A DNA stretch of 64,000 nt from an uncultured Roseburia sp. Its GTDB lineage: Bacteria > Bacillota > Clostridia > Lachnospirales > Lachnospiraceae. A program made the position numbers and the translations under genes. How positions within the stretch are numbered: position 1 is the stretch's first letter; each line of letters opens with the position of its first letter. Location of the stretch: NCBI GenBank assembly GCA_947070915.1, contig CAMTDY010000001.1, forward strand, positions 1 to 64,000. The letters are read 5' to 3'. Below, piece after piece: positions 1-8,937 of the stretch. The notes beneath the pieces are model-generated. The model worked only from the letters and a program-made list of their open reading frames with translations, made no database searches and was not told the DNA's origin.

Positions 1-110
1 GTATAATAATATGATAATGCAACGAAGCAATCCGCAGCATGATATAATGCAAGGGGAAAAGTTCATATGTAAATGTTTTTACAGGATAGAGAAGCTGAAA
101 GGAGAAACCT

Positions 111-1871
111 ATGGATATCTTTGATGTACTGACTATGCTTGGTGGACTGGCATTATTTTTGTATGGAATGCACACGATGGGAGAGGGACTGACCAAGGTG
201 TCAGGGGGAAAACTTGAACGGATCTTAGAAAAATTAACTTCCAATCCAATCAAGGCGGTGCTTTTGGGAGCGATGGTCACGGCGGTGATCCAGTCCTCCT
301 CTGCTACCACAGTGATGGTGGTCGGGTTTGTGAATTCTGGGATCATGAAGCTGAATCAGGCTATTGGTATTATCATGGGCGCCAATATCGGAACGACGAT
401 CACTGCATGGATTCTCAGTCTTTCTGGTATTGAGAGTGATAGTCTTTTTATGCAGTTTTTAAAGCCTTCAAATTTTGCTCCGGTCCTGGCGCTGGTGGGC
501 ATCGTATTTATCATGTTTCTTAACAGCCAGAAGAAAAAAGATATCGGGATGATCCTGATCGGTTTTGCGGTGCTGATGTTTGGAATGGATACGATGAGCG
601 GCGCGGTGAAACCGCTGGCAGATGTTCCGGAATTTACGGGAGTGCTTACAATGTTTTCCAATCCGGTGCTGGGTATGCTGGCCGGCGCATTCCTCACGGC
701 AGTGATCCAGAGTTCCTCTGCGTCAGTGGGTATCCTGCAGGCCCTCTGTGCCACCGGATCTATTACCTATGGAACCGCTTTCCCCATCATTCTTGGACAG
801 AACATCGGAACCTGTGTGACCGCCCTTATATCCAGTATCGGTGCCAGCAAAAATGCCAGACGGGCGGCACTGGTTCATCTTTATTTTAATATAATCGGAA
901 CCACGGTTTTTATGATCCTGTTTTACTCGATTCATGCGGTTGTTACTTTTGACTTTTTTGGTGATGGGGCAGGACCTGCCGGCATCGCAGTTATCCATAC
1001 GGTGTTCAATGTATTTGCCACGCTGATCCTGCTTCCTTTTGCCAGGGGATTGGAAAAGCTGGCGTATATCACGATTCGCGAGGACGAGGATGAAAAGGAG
1101 AAAAAAGAGATGGGATCTCTTCTGGATGAGAGATTTTTGGAGCAGCCGGCATTTGCCATGGAGCGCTGCAGACAGGTGGCGGCCGCGATGGCAGAACTGT
1201 CACAGAAAGCACTGACAGAGGCCATTTCCCTTATCACCAGATACGATGAAAAGAAAGCGAAGGCGGTATACCGGATGGAGGACGAGGTGGATCATTATGA
1301 GGATCTGCTGGGAAGTTATCTGGTGAAGCTCAGCAGCCGGAACCTGACGGAGAAGGACAGCCGGAGCCTTTCGACGATCCTCCACTGTATCGGGGATTTT
1401 GAGCGGATTTCTGACCATGCCATCAACATTGAGGAATCGGCGAGAAAACTTTATGACCAGAAACTTAAATTTTCGGAAAAAGCAGTGGGGGAGGTGCAGG
1501 TATTTACCAGGGCGGTAACGGATATTCTCAATCTTTCCATCCGCGCTTTTGAAGAGGAAGATGAGGAATTGGCAAATGATATAGAGCCCTTGGAAGAAGT
1601 GGTGGACCGTCTGAACAAAAAAATGAAAAAGCGCCACGTAAAACGTCTCCAGAATGGAAAATGCAGCATTGAGACGGGGCTGATCCTCAGTGATCTGGCA
1701 ACCAATTTTGAGAGAGTGGCGGATCACTGCTCCAACATCGGAGTCTGTGTCATCCAGATTAAAGAAGATGTCTTCGACACCCACGAGTATCTGGATACTC
1801 TGGATAAGGGAGAGGACACTTACTTTAATCAAAAATATAAGGAATACAAAAATATTTATAAATTGCCATAA
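111..1871 (+). CDS. Na+/phosphate cotransporter family protein with C-terminal PhoU-like domain
   Basis: A 586-residue membrane protein of the NptA/PNaS family, which moves inorganic phosphate (or a related anion) into the cell with sodium. The two signature repeats are visible: QSSSATT near residue 61 and QSSSASV near residue 200, each followed by a GxNIGT-type segment (GANIGTT, GQNIGTC). Hydrophobic segments fill roughly the first 320 residues. The rest is soluble and helical, as in PhoU-like domains fused to these transporters. The ATG follows GAAAGGAG at good spacing. It is followed by about 140 nt of non-coding DNA, so it is probably monocistronic. The family call is firm; the substrate is inferred. 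Confidence 0.93.
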   Translation: MDIFDVLTMLGGLALFLYGMHTMGEGLTKVSGGKLERILEKLTSNPIKAVLLGAMVTAVIQSSSATTVMVVGFVNSGIMKLNQAIGIIMGANIGTTITAWILSLSGIESDSLFMQFLKPSNFAPVLALVGIVFIMFLNSQKKKDIGMILIGFAVLMFGMDTMSGAVKPLADVPEFTGVLTMFSNPVLGMLAGAFLTAVIQSSSASVGILQALCATGSITYGTAFPIILGQNIGTCVTALISSIGASKNARRAALVHLYFNIIGTTVFMILFYSIHAVVTFDFFGDGAGPAGIAVIHTVFNVFATLILLPFARGLEKLAYITIREDEDEKEKKEMGSLLDERFLEQPAFAMERCRQVAAAMAELSQKALTEAISLITRYDEKKAKAVYRMEDEVDHYEDLLGSYLVKLSSRNLTEKDSRSLSTILHCIGDFERISDHAINIEESARKLYDQKLKFSEKAVGEVQVFTRAVTDILNLSIRAFEEEDEELANDIEPLEEVVDRLNKKMKKRHVKRLQNGKCSIETGLILSDLATNFERVADHCSNIGVCVIQIKEDVFDTHEYLDTLDKGEDTYFNQKYKEYKNIYKLP

Positions 1872-1944
1872 ACCGCTTTCACTTTTCTTCATTTTTTACT
1901 ATAATTAGAGCTAGCTTGATGTTTTGTATTTGGAACCATTGAGC

Positions 1945-1959
1945 TGGCTCGATGGCATC
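1945..1959 (+). repeat. dispersed 15-bp intergenic motif, copy 1
   Basis: TGGCTCGATGGCATC is a degenerate copy of a motif close to TAGCTCGATGGCGCC that recurs between genes in this window (see 10956, 15201, 19083, 33502). A shorter partial look-alike, AGCTAGCTTGATG, lies just upstream at 1909-1921. Function is unknown. Confidence 0.4.
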
Positions 1960-2009
1960 GTGGTCAGGTTTTTCTATGGCCATCAGGGAAATGCAAAGGA
2001 GAACATGTT

Positions 2010-2660
2010 ATGAATAAGGCTGTAATCTTTGATATGGATGGTGTCATTTTTGATTCCGAGGCACTGGTACTTTCCTGCTGGAAGATCATCGGTGAAAGTT
2101 ACGGGATATCCGGCATAGACGGGGTATTCCGCCGGTGTATCGGCACCAATACGGCGGAGACAAAAAGGATTGTGCTGGACTACTATGGGGAAGAGTTTGA
2201 TTATGAACATTTCCGGGAAAAAGCCTCCGCCCTGTTTCAGGAAAAGACGAAGGAAAAAGGGGTGCCTGTGAAGCGCGGGGCCAGGGAACTTCTCAGTTAT
2301 TTAAAAGTCAATGGTTACCGCATCGGTCTCGCCACTTCTACAAGAAGAGTGAGGGCAGAGGAAGAATTGGAGCAGGCAGGACTGCTGAAATTTTTTGAGG
2401 CCCTGGTCTGTGGAGATATGGTGACCCACAGCAAGCCGCATCCGGAGATCTATGAGCTTGCCTGCAGGGAGATGGGGCTGGACCCGGCAACGGTTTATGC
2501 CATTGAAGATTCCTTTCACGGTGTACGTTCTGCCTCTGCCGCAGGTATGAAGGTCATCATGGTGCCGGATATGATTGCGCCCGACGAGGAGATGAAAGGG
2601 CTGGCCTGGCAGATTTATCCGTCTTTGATGGGGGTGCTGGGTCTGTTTCAAAGCTTCTGA
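2010..2660 (+). CDS. HAD-superfamily phosphatase/phosphomutase, beta-phosphoglucomutase-like
   Basis: A 216-residue cytosolic HAD hydrolase. The catalytic motif I, DMDGVIFDSE, is at residues 8-17 and carries the nucleophile Asp and the general acid/base Asp. Motif II is the ATSTRR segment, and the motif III/IV region is SKPHPEIY followed by IEDSFHGVRSA. This matches the sugar-phosphate phosphatase / beta-phosphoglucomutase subgroup; the substrate cannot be read from sequence. AAAGGAGAACATGTT places a strong ribosome site before the ATG. It is one of three HAD proteins in the window and is not visibly operonic with a sugar pathway. Confidence 0.9.
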   Translation: MNKAVIFDMDGVIFDSEALVLSCWKIIGESYGISGIDGVFRRCIGTNTAETKRIVLDYYGEEFDYEHFREKASALFQEKTKEKGVPVKRGARELLSYLKVNGYRIGLATSTRRVRAEEELEQAGLLKFFEALVCGDMVTHSKPHPEIYELACREMGLDPATVYAIEDSFHGVRSASAAGMKVIMVPDMIAPDEEMKGLAWQIYPSLMGVLGLFQSF

Positions 2661-2771
2661 AAGGAGGCTCTGCGTCAGTTCCATGATGTCAGATCATGCC
2701 AGGCTGTGATAGAATAATTGGGATGTTTCTGGAGAAACTACTACAAGATCATGTCTTGTGGAGGTTTTGCT

Positions 2772-3611
2772 ATGAAAATAGTCCGTGCTTTTTTTATCGT
2801 TGTTCTGGTGTTTGTGATATTGGTGCCTTATACCACGGCAAAACCCGGAGATTATGAATATAAGATCGTGCACTATGTGGCATTGGGGGACAGCATAGCG
2901 GGAGGATATGGACTGGATGACGTCCAGGAGGAGTCCTATGTGGGAAGGGTGGCAGCGGCGCTGGAGGATCGTTATGGAGCAGTAAGATTGGAAAATTTTG
3001 GAGAAAACGGTCTCCGCAGTGATGAGCTTCTGGAGATCCTGGAGGACGAGGATAACGAACAGCATGCTTCTTATATGGAGGCAATACAAGAGGCAGATCT
3101 GATTACTCTTTCTATCGGTTCCAATGATCTTCTGCAATACCTGTCCCGGGATGTGGATCTACAGAATTTAAAAAAAAACGGGGACCGGTTGTTCACGGAG
3201 GCCTGCCGGAAGTTTAGTGAGAATATTCCTGGGATTTTGGATGTTATAAGCCGGAACGCCCCGAATGCACAGCTTTTTGTGAATAACATCTATAACCCCT
3301 GTAATGATATTTCTTTTGGCATCTCGGAAGAGGCGGCTGAAAACCTGGAACAAATGGCAGAGCAGTACATCCAGAAGATTAACCGGGGATTTGAGACGAA
3401 GCGGGTACAGAGTGTTTTTAACCCAAAAAAGAAAACAGGGAAAAATCCCCAGAGATATACGCTGGTGGATGTGAAAGGGGCTTTTGAGAACAGCGATGAA
3501 AAGCTGATCAATATGATGATCTCCTGGCGGAGTATCGATCCCCATCCCAACCGGGAGGGGCATCGGGTGATCGCGGAGCTGATCATTCCCCAGATCGATC
3601 TGAATAAATAA
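2772..3611 (+). CDS. SGNH/GDSL-family esterase or lipase, membrane-anchored or secreted
   Basis: About 279 residues. I chose the ATG at 2772, preceded by GGAGGTTTTGCT, over an upstream in-frame ATG because a hydrophobic signal/anchor (IVRAFFIVVLVFVILV) begins right after it. Family blocks are visible: LGDSIAGG (nucleophile Ser), the GSND block near residue 115, and the C-terminal DPHPNREGH with the catalytic Asp and His. It is predicted to hydrolyse ester bonds outside the membrane, perhaps on cell-wall or extracellular polymers; the substrate is unknown. The next gene starts 16 nt after the stop, so they are probably co-transcribed. Confidence 0.88.
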   Translation: MKIVRAFFIVVLVFVILVPYTTAKPGDYEYKIVHYVALGDSIAGGYGLDDVQEESYVGRVAAALEDRYGAVRLENFGENGLRSDELLEILEDEDNEQHASYMEAIQEADLITLSIGSNDLLQYLSRDVDLQNLKKNGDRLFTEACRKFSENIPGILDVISRNAPNAQLFVNNIYNPCNDISFGISEEAAENLEQMAEQYIQKINRGFETKRVQSVFNPKKKTGKNPQRYTLVDVKGAFENSDEKLINMMISWRSIDPHPNREGHRVIAELIIPQIDLNK

Positions 3612-3627
3612 AATGAGAGGGATACCA

Positions 3628-4350
3628 ATGAGGATAAAAGGAGTTATATTTGATCTGGATGGGACGCTGCTCGATTCCATGTGGGTCTGGGATAAGGTGG
3701 ATAAAGAATTTTTGGGTACACGGGGATTTGAAGTCCCCCTGGATTATCAGAAAGAGATCCAGGCATTGGGGTTTTATGAGACCGCCTGTTATACCATTGA
3801 CCGCTTTGGGCTGGAGGAGAGACCGGAAGATATTATAAAAGAATGGAATGATATGGCAGAGCGGACCTATCATAAGGAAGTGCAGATAAAGCCTTATGCC
3901 AGGGAGCTGCTGATATGCCTTCGGGAACAGGGGATCCGTCTTGGAGTGGCGACAGCCTCCTACGCTTCTTTATTTACGGAGTGCCTGAAAAGAAATAAAG
4001 TGTATGATTTCTTTGAATGTTTTACGGAGACCAGTGAAGTGGAGCGGGGAAAGGGCTTCCCCGATATATACATAAAAGCGGCGGGGAAACTGGGATGTTC
4101 CCCGCAGGAGTGTCTTGTATTTGAGGACATTCATCAGGGAATCCTGGGTGCAAAGGCTGGAGGATTCTGCACTGTGGGGGTATTTGATAAAAAATCCGCG
4201 GCTTCCTGGGGGGAGATACAACAGGATTCAGATCATGCGGTTCGGGGGTTTGGTCAGCTTCTACAGGATGAACATTTGTTCCGGGAGATTTTTGGCGAAG
4301 AGTGCAGACCGTGGCTCCAAAATCTTGACGTACAAACAAATATCGTGTAG
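3628..4350 (+). CDS. HAD-superfamily phosphatase
   Basis: About 240 residues. The motif I block DLDGTLLDSM lies at residues 7-16; a motif II Thr-Ala-Ser (VATASYAS) and the VFEDIHQGILGAKAG block that holds the metal-binding acid follow. This is a cytosolic HAD phosphatase of the Gph/beta-phosphoglucomutase type. The start at 3628 is preferred over 3613 because GAGAGGG precedes it at proper spacing. It sits directly behind the GDSL esterase, and its 3' end carries a promoter for the following ZapA-type gene. Substrate unknown. Confidence 0.88.
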   Translation: MRIKGVIFDLDGTLLDSMWVWDKVDKEFLGTRGFEVPLDYQKEIQALGFYETACYTIDRFGLEERPEDIIKEWNDMAERTYHKEVQIKPYARELLICLREQGIRLGVATASYASLFTECLKRNKVYDFFECFTETSEVERGKGFPDIYIKAAGKLGCSPQECLVFEDIHQGILGAKAGGFCTVGVFDKKSAASWGEIQQDSDHAVRGFGQLLQDEHLFREIFGEECRPWLQNLDVQTNIV

Positions 4351-4353
4351 AAT
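4325..4353 (+). promoter_or_regulatory. sigma-A type promoter for the zapA-like gene
   Basis: TTGACG (4325-4330), a 17-bp spacer, then TAGAAT (4348-4353). It overlaps the 3' end of the HAD gene and lies about 40 nt upstream of the zapA-like start. Confidence 0.65.
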
Positions 4354-4393
4354 TGTATAGGATCATGTTGTTTATAAGGAAATGGGGACGAAT

Positions 4394-5179
4394 ATGAAGA
4401 ACAAAAACGATGTAGAGGTATTGATCAATGGCAGGAAATATACGATCTGTGGGTTTGAGAGCGCCGAGTATCTCCAGAAAGTGGCGACATATATAAACAG
4501 CAAATATATGGAATTTAAGGACAAAGATTATTATTACAGCCTGGATATGGATCTTCGCAATATTCTTCTGGCGGTCAATATAGCCGACGACTATTTTAAG
4601 GCAAAGAAAGAGGCATGGATCATCCAGAAGGACAATGAGCGCAAGGATAAGATGGTGCTGGAGATGAAGCATGAAGTCCTTGATTCCCAGAGCGGTACGG
4701 CGAAAGTCGGACAGGAGAATGAAGTCCTGAAAGACGATCTGGAAGAAGCGGAGAAAAAGATTGTTGAGCTGAACGTAAAGAACGAAGATAACATGACAAA
4801 AGTGGCTGCGCTGGAAGAAAAACTTTCCCACGTGGAAGCTCAGCGAAGCGGGAATGCCGCCAGACTGGAAGACACGGAGAAAAGAAATGGCGAGCTGATG
4901 TCTAAGCTGGAGAAGGCAGAAAAAGAGAATGCCAGGCTGAAAGCAAGGCTGGAAAAGGCAGAGAAGGCAAATGCCGGGCTGAAAGCGAAGCAGGAAGAGA
5001 CCGAGAAGATAAATGCGGAACTGAAAGCGAAGCAGGAAGAGACCGAGAAGGCAAATGCGGAACTGAAAGCGAAGCAGGAAGAGACCGAGAAAGAGAATGC
5101 GGAACTGAAAGCCAAGAATGAAGCGGCAGAGCGGCGGATCACGGATCTGGAAAACAAGAACCGGCGGGGAAAACGATAG
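4394..5179 (+). CDS. zapA: ZapA-family cell division protein with a long repeat-built coiled coil
   Basis: About 261 residues. The first 75 or so match the ZapA fold that binds FtsZ: a VLINGRKYTICG strand pair, then YLQKVATYIN and the helix NILLAVNIADDYFKAKK. Usual ZapA proteins end near residue 100; here a charged coiled coil of about 180 residues follows, rich in E, K, A, L. Its end is built from 14-residue units such as LKAKQEETEKANAE, encoded by 42-bp tandem repeats. Start is ambiguous: 4382 has poor ribosome-site spacing, 4394 follows GGGGACGAAT. Role in Z-ring assembly is inferred from the N-terminal domain; the tail might act as a spacer or partner-binding arm. Confidence 0.82.
   Translation: MKNKNDVEVLINGRKYTICGFESAEYLQKVATYINSKYMEFKDKDYYYSLDMDLRNILLAVNIADDYFKAKKEAWIIQKDNERKDKMVLEMKHEVLDSQSGTAKVGQENEVLKDDLEEAEKKIVELNVKNEDNMTKVAALEEKLSHVEAQRSGNAARLEDTEKRNGELMSKLEKAEKENARLKARLEKAEKANAGLKAKQEETEKINAELKAKQEETEKANAELKAKQEETEKENAELKAKNEAAERRITDLENKNRRGKR
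4895..5146 (+). repeat. 42-bp tandem repeats inside the zapA-like gene
   Basis: Units start at 4895, 4937, 4979, 5021 and 5063, with a degenerate one at 5105. The three units from 4979 to 5104 are nearly identical; each encodes a 14-residue coiled-coil segment. Exact in-frame repeats like these often vary in number between strains. Confidence 0.85.
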
Positions 5180-5198
5180 ATATTGGAGTAGCAGACAG

Positions 5199-5229
5199 AC
5201 GGGAAACGGTGTTGCCGGGTTCCCGTTTT
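5199..5229 (+). terminator. weak intrinsic terminator after zapA-like gene
   Basis: ACGGGAA (5199-5205) pairs with TTCCCGT (5220-5226) and a short T run follows. The stem is only 7 bp, so activity is uncertain. Confidence 0.4.
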
Positions 5230-5284
5230 CCAGTTCAAGGATGCTGACAGGCGGACTCAAGCGATTATAAAGGAGATTGGCAGC

Positions 5285-7576
5285 ATGGGTACAAGGATGA
5301 AAAAAGTTGAGATTCTGGCGCCGGGGGGGTCCCGGGAGGCCATTTATGCAGGAATATATGGGGGTGCAGACGCCGTTTATACCGGGACAAGCCGTTTTTC
5401 AGCGCGGGCTTTTGCGGAAAATCCAGATGTGGAAGAGTTGTGCCGCATACTGGACTTTGCCCATCTGCACGGAAAAAAGATCTACCTCACAGTGAATACC
5501 CTTCTGACAGAGGAAGAGCTGGAAGGAAGTTTATATGATATGATCCGGCCGCTGTATGAACACGGGTTGGATGCGGTGATCCTGCAGGATTTTGGAGTCA
5601 TGGATTTTATCAGGGAGCATTTTCCAGAAATGGATTTACATGCCAGCACCCAGATGACTCTCCTGACAGGGGAGGGCGCCAATCTTCTGAAGCCCTTTGG
5701 GGTGACAAGGATTGTTCCGGCGAGGGAACTGACGATCCAGGAGATCGCCCATATGCGGCAGGTGACGGATCTGGAGATCGAGGTATTTGTCCACGGTGCC
5801 CTGTGTTACTGCTATTCCGGGCAGTGCCTGATGAGCAAGGTGATCGGCGGCAGAAGCGGCAACCGCGGCATGTGTGCCCAGCCCTGCCGGCTGCCTTACC
5901 AGGCAGAGGGAAAAAGGGCGGGATACCTTTTGAGCCCAAAGGATCTGTGTACGCTGGGACAGGTGGGTGATCTGATTCAGGCGGGGGTGGATTCCTTTAA
6001 GATCGAGGGACGGATGAAAAAACCTGCCTATACCGCCTATACTTCGTATCTGTACCGGACCTATGCCGATGCCTTTCTCTCCGGTGTTCCGGTGGATGAC
6101 AGGGAACTACACAGGGATGTGCAGAAACTGGCAGATATTTATAACCGGGGAGGATTTACCAGGGGGTATTTATTTGAGCCATCGAAAAAAAATATTATAT
6201 ACCGCAGCAAAAACAGTCATTACGGTGTTCTGGCGGGGACGGTGCTGGCAGTCAAAAAAGATACAGTGGACTACCGGGCGGAGATCCCCCTTCATCCCCA
6301 GGACGTGGTGGAGTTCCGGGACGGAGAGGGGCGCAGTGTGTACGAGTATACATTAAAGGAAGGCGTGCCGAAGTCTGGGAAGGTGCGGGCACGTTATAAA
6401 AAAGGAAGTCCGCTGCGGGCAGGGCAGAAAGTGTACCGTACCAGGAACAATGAGCTATTAAAAGAGATTGACGACCTGATCGAAGAGGGCAGGAAAAATA
6501 CAAAAGTTCCAATACGGGGAATTTTTACTGCCGTTTGTGGTGAGCCGGTCAGGCTGGAGCTGGTTTTTGGAGATTTGTCCTGTCAGATGGAGGGAGCGGT
6601 GGCAGAGAGAGCGAAGGGAAAACCAGTAAAATCTACAGATGTAGAAAAACGCCTGAGAAAAACCGGGGAGAGTCAATTCTTATTTGACGATCTGATTCTG
6701 TCCGTGAGTGAGCAGCTGTTTGTGCCTCTGGGAAGCATCTCCGCTCTGCGGCGCCAGGCTTTTGAAGTCCTGGAACAAAAAATACTGGAGCGGAGCTGCC
6801 GGAAAGCGGGGCGGACACCGGAACAGATTCCTGAGAGTGAGGAAATAAAAGAAACCTGTGGGGAGATTTTTGGCAGGGAGCATTTCACTTTGATACAGAT
6901 CACTGACTTTCGGCAAATGGAGGGAGTAAAAAAGGCGTCAAAGGTAAATGCTACGAATACGAGACTGCATTTTCTCCTGGAGGAGTTTTTGCCGGAAGAA
7001 TGGAGACGGCTGGCAGAAGAAGCGGGACAATTCCGGTATTACATCTCCCTGCCCAGAGTATTGCGAGAAAAAAATAAACTCCGTTTTCTCGATCTGTGGA
7101 GAGAATATGGCAGCTGTTTTCAAGAACCGGGATGCGTCGGAGCCGTCCTGTCGTCTATTGAGGCGCTTCCGGTTTTAGATCAGCTCTGGAACCACAAAAG
7201 AGAGTGGATCGCAGGTCCGGAGCTCTATCTCTGGAATCGCAGGGCAGGCAGGGTGTATGACCAGCTGGGGTTGCGGGGGCACAGTTATATGGCATATGGA
7301 AGAAGGGCAGTCATGACTACAGAAGGCTGTGTCAGCCTGGAACTGGGCAAGTGTTCCGGCCCGGATGGCGGGAGCCGGGAGATGGAGATCAGTACGCCGA
7401 AAAAAGATGACTTTACGGTGGTAAATTATTGTAATTACTGTTACAATGTAATATATGAAAAAAATCCGGGATGGCAGAAGCCGGAGGATCTGGCGGGGAT
7501 CCCGGAGATACAGTTCCGGTCGGAAGATACAGAAGAGGTAAGAGAGGTTTTGGAGCAATGGAGCTTTTTATCGTAG
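5285..7576 (+). CDS. U32-family peptidase / hydroxylation-type protein with DUF3656 C-terminal part
   Basis: A 763-residue protein. The N-terminal 300 residues carry the U32 family signature: EILAPGGS at the start, then FVHGALCYCYSGQCLMS and the Cys-rich SGNRGMCAQPCRLPY block, which in RlhA/TrhP-like relatives is linked to RNA hydroxylation. The C-terminal half resembles the long extension seen in Firmicutes members, ending with a VVNYCNYCYNV Cys cluster. Historically annotated as a collagenase-like peptidase; RNA modification is at least as likely. The start follows AAAGGAG. Its 3' end overlaps the next gene by 19 nt, so the two are translationally coupled. Confidence 0.88.
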   Translation: MGTRMKKVEILAPGGSREAIYAGIYGGADAVYTGTSRFSARAFAENPDVEELCRILDFAHLHGKKIYLTVNTLLTEEELEGSLYDMIRPLYEHGLDAVILQDFGVMDFIREHFPEMDLHASTQMTLLTGEGANLLKPFGVTRIVPARELTIQEIAHMRQVTDLEIEVFVHGALCYCYSGQCLMSKVIGGRSGNRGMCAQPCRLPYQAEGKRAGYLLSPKDLCTLGQVGDLIQAGVDSFKIEGRMKKPAYTAYTSYLYRTYADAFLSGVPVDDRELHRDVQKLADIYNRGGFTRGYLFEPSKKNIIYRSKNSHYGVLAGTVLAVKKDTVDYRAEIPLHPQDVVEFRDGEGRSVYEYTLKEGVPKSGKVRARYKKGSPLRAGQKVYRTRNNELLKEIDDLIEEGRKNTKVPIRGIFTAVCGEPVRLELVFGDLSCQMEGAVAERAKGKPVKSTDVEKRLRKTGESQFLFDDLILSVSEQLFVPLGSISALRRQAFEVLEQKILERSCRKAGRTPEQIPESEEIKETCGEIFGREHFTLIQITDFRQMEGVKKASKVNATNTRLHFLLEEFLPEEWRRLAEEAGQFRYYISLPRVLREKNKLRFLDLWREYGSCFQEPGCVGAVLSSIEALPVLDQLWNHKREWIAGPELYLWNRRAGRVYDQLGLRGHSYMAYGRRAVMTTEGCVSLELGKCSGPDGGSREMEISTPKKDDFTVVNYCNYCYNVIYEKNPGWQKPEDLAGIPEIQFRSEDTEEVREVLEQWSFLS

Positions 7577-8937
7577 AGCTTGCCAGATATGTGATCATTC
7601 TGGTGTTTGGCATATATACTTTTTATTCATACCGGGCCTTTGCCAGCAAAGACAAGGCGAGACAGAACCGGGTGTTCGCTGTCCAGAGAACCTTGACCGT
7701 TCTTTTGCATACGGTGATGAGCCTGCTGCTGATCATGGAAAATATGTCTTTGGTATATATTTTTTTATGGCTGGCGGAACTTGCGTTTTACTTTATTTTC
7801 ATCAAGATCTACCAGGTGTGTTACAAAGGACTGTCCAAGCTTGTTTTGAACAATATGATGATGTGCATGATGGTGGGGTTTATCATATTGGGAAGGCTTT
7901 CTTACAGTTATGCCATTCATCAGCTGGTGCTGGCGTCCATCGCCATGGTATTGTGCATATTTGTTCCGTTTTTTATCGAGAGATTTAGCATTCTGGAACG
8001 TCTTGGATGGCAGTACGCCCTGGCAGGGATTATGTTTCTGCTTCTGGTCTTCGTCATCGGGGTGGAAAAATGGGGTTCCAAAAACTGGATCAGCATTGGC
8101 GGGGTATCTATTCAGCCCTCAGAGTTTGTGAAGATCCTGTATGTATTTTTTATTTCTTCGCTGTTGGCGAAGAGCACGAGATTTAAGCATATTGTATTGA
8201 TTTCCGGTGTGGCGGCGGTCCATGTCATTATTCTTGTGGCGGAAAAAGACCTCGGCGCCGCACTGATCTATTTTATTACTTATGTGATGGTGCTCTATGT
8301 GGCGACGATGAATGTGGTCTATCTGGGAGCCGGTCTGGGAGGAGGTGCCCTGGCGGCGGTGGTAGCCTACCGGCTGTTTGCCCATGTGCGGACCCGTGTC
8401 CTGGCATGGCAGGATCCCTGGGGGACGATTGAAAATGAGGGGTACCAGGTGGCGAGGTCGTTATTCGCCATTGGCACCGGAGGATTTATCGGTATGGGCT
8501 TGGGAAAGGGTCTCCCTTCCAGTGTGCCGGTGGTGGAGAGTGATTTTGTATTCTCTGCGATTTCCGAGGAGCTGGGCGGTGTATTTGCCATCTGTCTGAT
8601 CCTGGTTTATCTGAGCAGCTATATTATGTTTGTCAATATTGCCATGAAAATGAAAAAACAGTTTTATAAATTAACGGCATTTGGTCTCAGCGTAGTATTT
8701 ATTTTCCAGGTGTTTTTATGTGTGGGGGGCGTGACCAAATTTATTCCGTCTACCGGAGTGACACTGCCGCTGATCAGTTATGGAGGAAGTTCCATCATGA
8801 CTACGATCATGATATTCAGTATCATTCAGGGAATGTATGTGTTGAACGGAAGAGAGGAGGAGAGCCTTGAAGAGGAAAGAAAGAGCGAAGAAAAAAGAAA
8901 GAGAGTGGGGAAGAGAAGAGCCAGGAACAGAGGTTAA
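7558..8937 (+). CDS. FtsW/RodA/SpoVE-family peptidoglycan polymerase
   Basis: About 459 residues, polytopic. SEDS-family features are visible: the IQPSEFVKI segment, then AEKDLGAALIYF with its conserved acid, and the C-terminal run FIPSTGVTLPLISYGGSS typical of FtsW/RodA. It polymerises lipid II glycan together with a class B penicillin-binding protein. I place the start at the ATG at 7558, inside the end of the U32 gene. The next gene encodes a class B PBP and overlaps it, so this is a SEDS-PBP pair. FtsW, RodA and SpoVE cannot be told apart here; pairing with a PbpA-like PBP rather than a dcw cluster leans toward RodA. Confidence 0.92.
   Translation: MELFIVELARYVIILVFGIYTFYSYRAFASKDKARQNRVFAVQRTLTVLLHTVMSLLLIMENMSLVYIFLWLAELAFYFIFIKIYQVCYKGLSKLVLNNMMMCMMVGFIILGRLSYSYAIHQLVLASIAMVLCIFVPFFIERFSILERLGWQYALAGIMFLLLVFVIGVEKWGSKNWISIGGVSIQPSEFVKILYVFFISSLLAKSTRFKHIVLISGVAAVHVIILVAEKDLGAALIYFITYVMVLYVATMNVVYLGAGLGGGALAAVVAYRLFAHVRTRVLAWQDPWGTIENEGYQVARSLFAIGTGGFIGMGLGKGLPSSVPVVESDFVFSAISEELGGVFAICLILVYLSSYIMFVNIAMKMKKQFYKLTAFGLSVVFIFQVFLCVGGVTKFIPSTGVTLPLISYGGSSIMTTIMIFSIIQGMYVLNGREEESLEEERKSEEKRKRVGKRRARNRG

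Noticed and set aside
43..48. TATAAT as -10 box of the first transporter
   Set aside because: No acceptable -35 box lies 16-19 bp upstream, and the window edge cuts the context.
4022..5260. Long minus-strand open frame opposite the HAD and zapA-like genes
   Set aside because: It mirrors the coiled-coil repeats and has no start support; the + strand genes have clear domains.
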